Below are positions 36,451-43,580 of a DNA stretch of 64,000 nucleotides, piece by piece. The stretch is from positions 1-64,000 of the forward strand of contig NZ_JABFMU010000031.1 in the NCBI RefSeq assembly GCF_013359695.1, read 5' to 3'. This DNA comes from Pseudomonas sp. C2B4 (GTDB lineage Bacteria; Pseudomonadota; Gammaproteobacteria; Pseudomonadales; Pseudomonadaceae). The position numbers and the translations under genes were made by a program. Within the stretch, counting starts at the first letter, position 1, and every line of letters starts with the position of its first letter. Below the pieces are notes generated by a model. That model worked only from the letters and a program-made list of their open reading frames with translations. It did no database searches and was not told the DNA's origin.

Positions 36451-37227
36451 TCAATCGCCGTAGATGTCAGACTTGAAGTACTTCTCGGAAATCTTCTGAT
36501 ACTCGCCATTGGCCCGAATACCGTCGATGGCCGCATTCAACTGGCCGACCAACTCGGTGTTGCCCTTGCGCACGGCAATCCCGGCGCCCTCGCCCACGTA
36601 TTTCGGATCCTTCAACTCAGGCCCGACAAACGCATAGCCTTTGCCGCGTGGCATCGACAGGAAGTCACTGAGCGGGATGGTGTCGGCAAAAATGGCGTCC
36701 AGGCGGCCAGCGGCCAGATCCATGTAGATTTCTTCGTTATTGCCGTAACGCTTGACGTTGATGCCCTTGGGTTCGAACACCTCGGTTGCATAACGGTCAG
36801 TGGTGGTCGCACGCTGCACGCCGACAGTCTTGCCCTTGAGGCTGGCGTACTGATCATCCACCACCGCGCCTTCCTTCATCACCAGGCGCGAAGAGGTGAA
36901 ATAGTACTTGTGGGTGAAATCCACCGACTTCTTGCGGTCGTCATTGATGGTCATGGACGACAGCGCCATGTCGATCTTCTTCACTTTCAGGGAAGGAATC
37001 AGACCGTCGAATTCGCCTTCGACCCACACGCATTTGACCTTCATCTCGGCGCACAAGGCATTGCCGATGTCATAGTCAAAACCGACGATTTCGCCCTTGT
37101 CGGTTTTCGAAGCAAACGGTGGATAAGCGGCCTCGATACCGATACGCAGGGTTTTCTCGGCGGCAAACAGGCTACTGCACGCCAACAGGCTCAGGGCCAG
37201 ACCGGTGATGAGGGGGAACTTCTTCAT
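36451..37227 (-). CDS. Basic amino acid-type periplasmic binding protein
   Basis: A 258-aa SBP_bac_3 protein with signal peptide (MKKFPLITGLALSLLACSSLFA). LRIGIEAAYPPFASKTDKGE, IVGFDYDIGNALCAEM, and the ligand loop MALSSMTINDDRKKSVDFT resemble the Lys/Arg/Orn binding group (ArgT/HisJ). No permease or ATPase is adjacent, so it probably works with an unlinked transporter. It is convergent with dauR, and its promoter carries a motif like that before dauB, hinting at joint control with D-arginine use. Confidence 0.9.
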   Translation of the reverse strand: MKKFPLITGLALSLLACSSLFAAEKTLRIGIEAAYPPFASKTDKGEIVGFDYDIGNALCAEMKVKCVWVEGEFDGLIPSLKVKKIDMALSSMTINDDRKKSVDFTHKYYFTSSRLVMKEGAVVDDQYASLKGKTVGVQRATTTDRYATEVFEPKGINVKRYGNNEEIYMDLAAGRLDAIFADTIPLSDFLSMPRGKGYAFVGPELKDPKYVGEGAGIAVRKGNTELVGQLNAAIDGIRANGEYQKISEKYFKSDIYGD

Positions 37228-37310
37228 ATTCGTTCTCTCGCGGGTTGTTGTTGGTTTTGCAAGACAGAAGAAAAAGCGGAAACAGGGAAAAGCCTTTTTT
37301 GTACTTATAA

Positions 37311-37323
37311 TTCCATACTGGAC
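37311..37323. promoter_or_regulatory. Candidate DauR operator upstream of the binding-protein gene
   Basis: TTCCATACTGGAC; on the minus strand GTCCAGTATGGAA. The core TCCAGTATGGA is a perfect palindrome and the flanking AAAAGTCCA is shared with the dauB upstream site. A TATAAT-like TATAAG follows at 37304-37309 on the minus strand. Confidence 0.5.
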
Positions 37324-37416
37324 TTTTATGTATAAATCGTCAATCGGGCAAATGCGGCCCGTGCCGGCCGATGGTCGGGTGGTGAATCATCAAGATTTTT
37401 AGTGGGCAGATGACGC

Positions 37417-37482
37417 CATCGCGAGCAGGCTCGCTCCTACAGGGGAATGCGATCAACTGTAGGAGCGAGCCTGCTCGCGAAG
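37417..37482. repeat. REP doublet downstream of moaE
   Basis: Arms 37417-37442 and 37457-37482, of the GAGCCTGCTCGC type with CTCCTAC instead of CTCCCAC at the outer end. The loop is only about 14 bases. Confidence 0.88.
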
Positions 37483-37506
37483 ACTGACTTGAAAGCGCCG
37501 ATGGCC

Positions 37507-37959
37507 TTACTGCTTCCAGCGATCCGCCGCCGCATGATCGCTGTCGCGCCCCTCGACCCAGCGCGGACCGTCGCTGGTGTTTTCTTTCTTCCAGAACGGT
37601 GCGCGGGTTTTCAGGTAGTCCATGACAAAGGCGCAGGCATCGAACGCGGCCTGGCGGTGGGCGCTGGCGGCGCCGACGAAGACGATCGGCTCGCCCGGCT
37701 CCAGCGCGCCGATACGATGCAGCACTTCCAGCTTGAGCAATGGCCAGCGCTGTTCGGCTTCGGTGGCGATTTTGCCGAGGGCTTTTTCGGTCATGCCCGG
37801 ATAGTGTTCGAGGAACATCCCGGCCACGTCGAGCCCGTCATTGAAGTCGCGCACGTAGCCGACGAAACTCACCACCGCACCCACGCCGACATTGGCGGCG
37901 TGCATGGCGTTGACTTCCGCCCCCGGATCGAACGCTTGGGACTGCACGCGAATCGCCAT
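37507..37959 (-). CDS. moaE: Molybdopterin synthase catalytic subunit MoaE
   Basis: Transfers sulfur from MoaD thiocarboxylate to cyclic pyranopterin phosphate. The 150 aa show VSFVGYVRDFNDG near 32-44, VLHRIGALEPGEPIVFVG, the HRQAAFDACAFVMDYLK helix and the catalytic lysines in RAPFWKKE (about 126). Start is 2 bases from the moaD stop. Last gene of moaCDE. Confidence 0.96.
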   Translation of the reverse strand: MAIRVQSQAFDPGAEVNAMHAANVGVGAVVSFVGYVRDFNDGLDVAGMFLEHYPGMTEKALGKIATEAEQRWPLLKLEVLHRIGALEPGEPIVFVGAASAHRQAAFDACAFVMDYLKTRAPFWKKENTSDGPRWVEGRDSDHAAADRWKQ

Positions 37960-37961
37960 GA

Positions 37962-38204
37962 TCAGCCCCCGGTCACGGTCGGAAAAAACGCCACTTCATC
38001 GCCATCGCTCACCGGCTCGTCGAGCTGGCAAAGGTCTTCGTTGCGCGCACACATCAGGTTCTGTTCGCTCAGCACTTCGGCGCCATCACGCTGGGCCAAT
38101 AGCGCCCGCACGTCGTCGACCGTATTGAACGGACCTTCGACCTTCACCGAATCCACGCCCAGGGCTTCACGATAACGAGCGAAAAACTTCACGGTGACGT
38201 TCAT
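37962..38204 (-). CDS. moaD: Molybdopterin synthase sulfur carrier MoaD
   Basis: An 80-aa ubiquitin-like sulfur carrier. It begins NVTVKFFARYREALG and ends in the required Gly-Gly (FFPTVTGG), which is thiocarboxylated. It overlaps moaC by 4 bases (ATGA) and is followed closely by moaE. Confidence 0.95.
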   Translation of the reverse strand: MNVTVKFFARYREALGVDSVKVEGPFNTVDDVRALLAQRDGAEVLSEQNLMCARNEDLCQLDEPVSDGDEVAFFPTVTGG

Positions 38205-38674
38205 GGCTGGTCCGCCTGGAAGTGACCGCTCTTGCCGCCGACTTTTTCCAGCAGACGAACGCTTTCGATAGTCATGCCGCGATCAACGGCCTTGCACATG
38301 TCGTAGATGGTCAGCGCCGCGACACTGGCAGCCGTCAAGGCTTCCATCTCCACGCCGGTCTGCCCGGACAACTTGCAGCGCGCCACGATACGCACGCTGT
38401 CAACGCCCTCGGCACTGAGTTCGACCTTGACGCCCGTGAGCATCAGCGGATGGCACAGCGGAATCAGATCACTGGTTTTCTTCGCCGCCTGAATGCCGGC
38501 AATGCGCGCCACAGCAAACACATCACCCTTGGGGTGACCGCCGCTGACGATCATCTGCAGGGTTTCGGGCAGCATGCGCACTAGCGCTTGGGCTGTCGCT
38601 TCACGGAACGTCACGTCTTTTTCGGTGACGTCGACCATGTTGGCGCGACCTTGGGAATCGAGATGAGTCAGCAC
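38201..38674 (-). CDS. moaC: Cyclic pyranopterin monophosphate synthase MoaC
   Basis: Forms cPMP from the MoaA product. The 157 aa contain the family blocks HLDSQGRANMVDVTEK (2-20), KTSDLIPLCHPLMLTGV (about 66-82), GVEMEALTAASVAALTIYDM and KSGHF near the C-terminus. First gene of moaCDE. moaA and moaB are not in the window. Confidence 0.97.
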   Translation of the reverse strand: MLTHLDSQGRANMVDVTEKDVTFREATAQALVRMLPETLQMIVSGGHPKGDVFAVARIAGIQAAKKTSDLIPLCHPLMLTGVKVELSAEGVDSVRIVARCKLSGQTGVEMEALTAASVAALTIYDMCKAVDRGMTIESVRLLEKVGGKSGHFQADQP

Positions 38675-38759
38675 GGGATTACTCCTGATCAGGAGCGTCG
38701 ATTGTAAACCTGCGGGTCAGATTTCCGCACGCGCGATTATCGGATCACGCAATCCCCCC

Positions 38760-38849
38760 CTGTGGGAGCGAGCCTGCTCGCGAAGGCGTCGTGCCAGCCA
38801 ATATCAGCGTGACTGACACACCGCTTTCGCGAGCAGGCTCGCTCCCACA
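38760..38849. repeat. REP doublet between moaC and the PhoH-type gene
   Basis: Arms 38760-38785 and 38824-38849 of the GAGCCTGCTCGC type. It lies just beyond the 3' end of the PIN-PhoH gene and before moaC. Confidence 0.9.
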
Positions 38850-38914
38850 AGGGGGTTTTGTGTCGGGCATGAAAAACCGGGCGGTGTTGAGGCCGCCCGG
38901 TTTGAGTGAAACGG

Positions 38915-40309
38915 TTACAGATGCGATTCGGCGTATTCGGCCAGAATCGAACGAGGCACCCCTTGCAGGGTGATGTGCACGCCGTTGGGGAAATCCTTGA
39001 AGCGTTCGGTCAGGTACGTCAGCCCGGAACTGGTCGCGGACAGGTAAGGAGTGTCGATCTGTGCCAGGTTGCCCAGGCACACCACTTTGGAACCGGCGCC
39101 GGCACGGGTGATGATGGTTTTCATCTGGTGCGGTGTCAGGTTCTGGCATTCATCGATCAGGATCAGGCTCTGCTGGAAGCTGCGGCCGCGAATGTAGTTG
39201 AGGGATTTGAACTGCAACGGCACCTTGCTGAGGATGTAATCGACGCTGCCATGGGTGCTTTCGTCGTCCATGTGCAAGGCTTCGAGGTTGTCGGTGATGG
39301 CGCCCAGCCAAGGCTCCATTTTTTCCGCTTCGGTGCCGGGCAGGAAGCCGATTTCCTGGTCCAGGCCCTGCACGCTTCGGGTGGCGATGATCCGCCGGTA
39401 ACGCTTGCTGACCATGGTCTGTTCGATGGCCGCCGCCAGGGCCAGGATGGTTTTACCGGAACCGGCGGCACCGGACAGGTTGACCAGGTGGATATCCGGA
39501 TCAAGCAAGGCAAACAACGCCAGGCTCTGATAGATGTCACGCGGTTTCAGGCCCCAGGCTTCCTGGTGCAGCAGCGGTTCCTGGTGCAGGTCGAGGATCA
39601 GCAGCTGGTCATTCTCGATCTCCTTGATCCAGCCGACGAACCCCTGTTCATCGATGATGAACTCGTTGATATGCACCGCTGGCAAGTTGTCTATCAACTT
39701 CACCTGATGCCACGTCCGACCATGGCCTTGACGGGTTTCGACCTTACTCACGAGGTCCCAGAACGAGCCCTTCATCTCGTGATAGCCGTTGGGCAGCAGC
39801 GATACGTCGTCGACCAGTTGGTCGGTGCTGTAGTCCTCGGCCGCGATCCCGCACGCCCGGGCCTTGAGGCGCATGTTGATGTCTTTGGTGACCAGCACCA
39901 CGGGCAATTTCGGATCGCGCGCGTGCAGGTCGATCAACTGGTTGATGATGATGTTGTCGTTCAGATGCTCGGGCAGAAGGATGTTCGGCTCGGCGCGCTT
40001 GCTCATCAGAATTGACAGCAAGCCCTTGGGCCCGCTCTTGCCTCTCTGGATCGGCACACCCTGCTCGACGTCCTCGGGTGAGGCATCGCCCAGGGTCTTG
40101 TCGATCAGGCGAATGGCCTGGCGGCATTCGGCAGCAACGCTGTGATGACCGCTCTTGAGCTTGTCCAGCTCCTCCAGCACAGTCATCGGGATGGCGACGT
40201 GGTGTTCTTCGAAATTGAGCAGCGCGTTTGGATCGTGAATCAGTACGTTGGTATCGAGTACATAAAGGATTGGCTGGTTGGAAGAAGAGCTACGTCCGTG
40301 ATCATCCAT
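38915..40309 (-). CDS. PIN-PhoH fusion ATPase (YlaK/PhoH2 type)
   Basis: A 464-aa protein with an N-terminal PIN domain (about 12-150; acidic residues in LYVLDTNVLIHDPNAL and VVLVTKDINMRLKA) fused to a PhoH ATPase domain with Walker A GAAGSGKTILALAAA (about 270) and Walker B LILIDECQNLTPHQMKT (about 405). PhoH2 proteins unwind and cleave RNA. Not linked to a toxin-antitoxin partner here. Confidence 0.92.
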   Translation of the reverse strand: MDDHGRSSSSNQPILYVLDTNVLIHDPNALLNFEEHHVAIPMTVLEELDKLKSGHHSVAAECRQAIRLIDKTLGDASPEDVEQGVPIQRGKSGPKGLLSILMSKRAEPNILLPEHLNDNIIINQLIDLHARDPKLPVVLVTKDINMRLKARACGIAAEDYSTDQLVDDVSLLPNGYHEMKGSFWDLVSKVETRQGHGRTWHQVKLIDNLPAVHINEFIIDEQGFVGWIKEIENDQLLILDLHQEPLLHQEAWGLKPRDIYQSLALFALLDPDIHLVNLSGAAGSGKTILALAAAIEQTMVSKRYRRIIATRSVQGLDQEIGFLPGTEAEKMEPWLGAITDNLEALHMDDESTHGSVDYILSKVPLQFKSLNYIRGRSFQQSLILIDECQNLTPHQMKTIITRAGAGSKVVCLGNLAQIDTPYLSATSSGLTYLTERFKDFPNGVHITLQGVPRSILAEYAESHL

Positions 40310-40687
40310 ACTCGGTCACCTTTGTCAGAGCCAGTGGACGCAATACCTGGGCGGTGCTGCGCCTCGAAGTGGCCGCCGATCTCACCTACGGAGACTTAAG
40401 TGACTGCAAACAAACGGGTCTTGGGAGACGCCACCTGTGTTGCAGGTTTCGGCGGTCTGTCTTCGTAATACTCCAAAACCCATGACAGAAAAAAGTACTT
40501 TGACGCTTTTTTGAAGTTTATTTTGCAGAGTGACGAAAAGCCCTTGGCGGACTGCCATCACCCGTTTACAGTCGGAGATCAACCTGCAGCAAAATCCCTC
40601 CCAAAATCGCCCCTCGACCAATGTTTACGGGCTTTCGGCGTATTCATCGAAACCCGTCCTGGCTTTTTTGAAACCCGCCCTGGCTTT
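40310..40687. other. 378-bp intergenic region with 21-bp tandem repeat
   Basis: No gene-like frame. It should hold the promoter of the PIN-PhoH gene. AT-rich stretch with AAAAAAGTAC and GCTTTTTTGAAG (about 40490-40515). At its end are two 21-bp tandem units (40649-40669 and 40670-40690), each GAAACCCG-Y-CCTGGCTTTTT, the second running into the stop codon of the deacetylase gene. Confidence 0.5.
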
Positions 40688-41812
40688 TTATTGAAAGCCG
40701 CTCTGACAGTCTTCCCAACCGATACCACTCTGTGACGTTTGCGTCATCAGCCAGGGCAGCGCCGTTTTCACCCCATCCTGTTTCACATTGAAATTGATCA
40801 CGCCATGGCGCCACAGCAGCATCAGGGTCAGCACCCGTTGTGCGCTCTGATTGGCCTTGAGCTTGCCGGCGCCGTCCTGGGCATCGATGTCCCACAGCGC
40901 CACCTGCAAGCCCTGGGACTTGAAGAAGCCCTCGGCATCCGAGCGGCGCTGGCCATCGGGTGGCCGGAACAGCGGCACGTAGTTTTCCGGCAGTTTGCTT
41001 TTGATCAGCTCGACACTGCGCCGCACCGAATCCTGCCAGTCCTGCCAGTGGCTGTGGGAGCGGAACTCCCAACCTTGCACGCCGATGCACTGGGTCGAAT
41101 ACATGGTTTGCAGGCTGGCCACGGAGCGCTCCGCCAGGCGCGCCTGGATGTCCTTGCCGAGAACGAAGAACGTACCGTTCATATTCGACTTGCGCAGGTA
41201 CTCGGTGACCCAGTCGGTGTTGTCCGGCACGGCATTGGCGGCGCTATCGAAGGTCAGTAGAAACAAGCGGTCATGCATCCCATCGCCATTGCGCTCATAG
41301 TCACCAAAACGATCGACTTCGCTACTGGTTTGCGGAAACAGCGCAGCCTTGCGCAATTGCTCGTCCAGGTACTGGGCATGGAACAGGCGGCTCGGCTCGG
41401 CCCACTTGATGTAGTAGCTGTCTTCGCTGACCTGGAATTTTCCGGCTTGCTCACGCAGGGTGGCCATGTCCTCGACCAGGAAACAGAAGGAGGCATCCTG
41501 GTCGCAACTCTGCTGGGCGAAAGTGAAGCTGGTCAGCAGGCGCTCCCACATTCGCTGGCGAACCTGATTGACCGATTCCATATTGACGGTACGCAGGCCC
41601 AAGCGCTGGGCCAATGCGGGCTCATTCAGGGACTCGCTGGCCAGCAACCCCCGGGCAAACATCAAAATTTCGGCACGGGACGCCACGTCGAACAGCGTCG
41701 GGTTGTTGAGCTTTTCCGGCCAGGTGGCGCGATCCAGCGTCGCCACATCACCCGGTGCCGCCATGACGCCGACGCTCAGCAGCCACGCGGCAAGTAGTAA
41801 AACGATACGCAA
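40688..41812 (-). CDS. Polysaccharide deacetylase-like (NodB-fold) protein, atypical active site
   Basis: A 374-aa exported protein. TTG start at 41812 with GGAG 8 bases before it, then a signal peptide (RIVLLLAAWLLSVGVMA). The N-terminal half (about 20-180) is helical and unassigned. The C-terminal half shows NodB strands: LLTFDS (usual TFDD), FFVLGKDIQARLA, EFRSHSHWQDW (usual HSxxH) and LFRPPDG. The second Asp of motif 1 and the second His of motif 2 are replaced (Ser and Gln), so two of three usual metal ligands are missing. It may be a non-metal or inactive relative. Confidence 0.75.
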   Translation of the reverse strand: MRIVLLLAAWLLSVGVMAAPGDVATLDRATWPEKLNNPTLFDVASRAEILMFARGLLASESLNEPALAQRLGLRTVNMESVNQVRQRMWERLLTSFTFAQQSCDQDASFCFLVEDMATLREQAGKFQVSEDSYYIKWAEPSRLFHAQYLDEQLRKAALFPQTSSEVDRFGDYERNGDGMHDRLFLLTFDSAANAVPDNTDWVTEYLRKSNMNGTFFVLGKDIQARLAERSVASLQTMYSTQCIGVQGWEFRSHSHWQDWQDSVRRSVELIKSKLPENYVPLFRPPDGQRRSDAEGFFKSQGLQVALWDIDAQDGAGKLKANQSAQRVLTLMLLWRHGVINFNVKQDGVKTALPWLMTQTSQSGIGWEDCQSGFQ

Positions 41813-41991
41813 TGGGATGTCTCCATAACAAAACCCGCGCGGCACTATAGCTGATACGCCGCCTATTCCCGCAGCAGCACATCCCCCCACAGGGGAATTG
41901 TGGATAGCCACCGATCACCTATTGCCCCTATAGCTGGAGTCATCAAGGACAACCCCCTAGAATCGCCCCCACGATTAAAGGAGACGACTTC

Positions 41992-42771
41992 ATGCTGATG
42001 GTGATTTCACCCGCCAAGACCCTCGATTACGAAACACCGCCGGCGACCCAGCGCTTTACCCAGCCGCAGTACCTCGACCATTCCCAGGAACTGATCCTGC
42101 AATTGCGCGACCTGACGCCGGCACAGATCAGCGAGTTGATGCACGTCTCCGACAAGATCGGCGGACTCAACGCCGCGCGCTTCGGCAGCTGGACCCCGGC
42201 CTTCACCCCGGAAAACGCCAAACAGGCATTGCTGGCGTTCAAGGGTGATGTGTACACCGGATTGAATGCGCAAACCTTCAGCGAAGCCGATTTCGATTAC
42301 GCCCAGCAACATCTGCGCATGCTCTCCGGCCTCTACGGCCTGCTGCGTCCGCTGGACCTGATGCAACCTTACCGTCTGGAAATGGGCACCAAACTGGCCA
42401 ACGCCCGCGGCAAGGACCTGTATGCCTTCTGGGGCTCGCGCATCAGCGAATGGTTGAACGAAGCCCTGGTCGATCAAGGCGATGACGTGCTGTTGAACCT
42501 GGCCTCCAACGAGTACTTCTCGGCAGTCAAGCGCAACGCCCTGAACGCACGCATCATCAATACCGAGTTCAAGGACCTGAAGAACGGTCAGTACAAGATC
42601 ATCAGCTTCTACGCGAAAAAGGCCCGGGGCATGATGAGTCGCTTCGTCATCGAGGAGCGCATCAACGATCCTGAAGCCCTGAAACAGTTCGACATCCAGG
42701 GTTATCGCTACAGCGCCGAACAGTCTAAACCGGACAACCTGGTGTTCCTGCGCGATCACGCCCCCGAGTGA
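41992..42771 (+). CDS. yaaA: Peroxide stress protein YaaA
   Basis: A 259-aa DUF328 protein that lowers intracellular free iron under H2O2 stress in E. coli, with a DNA-binding fold. Family marks are MLMVISPAKTLDYE, GDVYTGLNAQTFSEADFD, LSGLYGLLRPLDLMQPYRLEMGT (given here in part) and FYAKKARGMMSRFVI. AAAGGAG precedes the ATG. Stands alone before the alginate control region. Confidence 0.96.
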   Translation: MLMVISPAKTLDYETPPATQRFTQPQYLDHSQELILQLRDLTPAQISELMHVSDKIGGLNAARFGSWTPAFTPENAKQALLAFKGDVYTGLNAQTFSEADFDYAQQHLRMLSGLYGLLRPLDLMQPYRLEMGTKLANARGKDLYAFWGSRISEWLNEALVDQGDDVLLNLASNEYFSAVKRNALNARIINTEFKDLKNGQYKIISFYAKKARGMMSRFVIEERINDPEALKQFDIQGYRYSAEQSKPDNLVFLRDHAPE

Positions 42772-43082
42772 TCCATCCGGTCGGCGCATGGCATGGAGAT
42801 CCCGCCTGCGCCGACCATTGATTGACGCCACTTTCCCCGCCTATATCGCCATTTTTATGGCGTCAAAAATTCATCATTCGTTTTTTTAACTTTAGTTTCA
42901 TTCGACTTCGATCTTTTTTTTCAGTAGTGGCACTGAAAATTTTTATCGGTAGTGGCAAAAAACTATCCCTTCCAATAATCCGCCTATATATAAAGGGCGA
43001 AACGTCAAGTGCTATCAATTTGAAAGCAGTGCCATCTTTTTCAATATTTCAAGAAATTTCAGAATTCGCGATGGGTGGGTCG

Positions 43083-43109
43083 GAACTTCATTCGAATGCA
43101 CCGCTCATA
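43083..43109 (+). promoter_or_regulatory. Candidate AlgU (sigma-22) promoter of algD
   Basis: GAACTT-N16-TCATA fits the AlgU/sigma-E pattern GAACTT-N16/17-TCtgA. The start would be near 43115, giving a leader of about 466 nt. A long algD leader is also known in P. aeruginosa. A second GGAACTT (43457-43463) lacks a good -10. Confidence 0.55.
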
Positions 43110-43244
43110 CCACCGGTAACGATTCTCACAGATCTTGTAGGAGATGACTTACGCAGAACAGAGATCCAAGTAGCAAAGTTGTCACATTAACTTTCGCAGA
43201 CTAATCCCTGATTTTGGCAATACAGTAAGGACAGGAGATAACCG

Positions 43245-43286
43245 ATGAGAACTATCCCCTACAGGGCCAAGGCAGCGCCCCTATAA
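43245..43286 (+). CDS. Putative 13-aa leader peptide in the algD leader
   Basis: ATG at 43245 with AGGAG ending 7 bases before it. The peptide is MRTIPYRAKAAPL, then TAA. A 6-bp hairpin (GTGCTC-ACAC-GAGCAC) starts two bases after the stop. It is too short to recognise. It may couple translation to leader structure, or be fortuitous. Confidence 0.3.
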   Translation: MRTIPYRAKAAPL

Positions 43287-43451
43287 CGTGCTCACACGAG
43301 CACTCAACCGCTTGATCCACGGGCTTTCGGCCTGAGATCGAGCGCGCAGGAACATTGCACGAATATCTTCGGAACAGAGGATCGGCTGCATAACAGGGCA
43401 AGTCATAACAACAAGCCCAAGTTGCGCACACCTTGAGTGCACTTATTTAGA

Positions 43452-43512
43452 CACTCGGAACTTTGATGCCACTACAGGGTATTGCTGCGCCTCTCAGGCG
43501 CACTTCCGAGTG
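43452..43512 (+). other. Nested hairpins in the algD leader
   Basis: Outer arms CACTCGGAA (43452-43460) and TTCCGAGTG (43504-43512) are perfect. Inside lies TGCGCCT-CTC-AGGCGCA (43486-43502). The structure ends 68 bases before the algD start and could control mRNA stability or ribosome access. Confidence 0.5.
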
Positions 43513-43580
43513 CACTATGACCGCTGAACACCATTAACTCCGGCCATCTAATGGCTTGATAAACACAGAGGTAATTTGCG

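Larger units (their letters stand above)
42772..43580. promoter_or_regulatory. algD control region and 5' leader (809 bp)
   Basis: A long AT-rich, non-coding region, as known upstream of algD in other Pseudomonas, where AlgR, AmrZ and others bind. It contains two GTAGTGGCA direct repeats (42924-42932, 42949-42957), a candidate AlgU promoter (43083-43109), a short ORF with a good ribosome binding site (43245-43286), a hairpin (43288-43303) and a nested inverted repeat (43452-43512). A 122-codon frame (42822-43190) crosses the AT-rich part and is not credible as a gene. Confidence 0.7.

Noticed and set aside
43139..43175. Nine-codon ORF after AGGAG at 43139 in the algD leader
   Set aside because: AGGAG runs directly into the ATG with no spacing, so it cannot serve as its ribosome binding site.
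42822..43190. 122-codon open frame upstream of algD
   Set aside because: It lies in AT-rich regulatory DNA, has atypical composition, no ribosome binding site or family resemblance, and overlaps the predicted AlgU promoter.
43457..43485. Second GGAACTT as algD promoter
   Set aside because: No acceptable -10 (TCtgA-like) lies 16 or 17 bases downstream.
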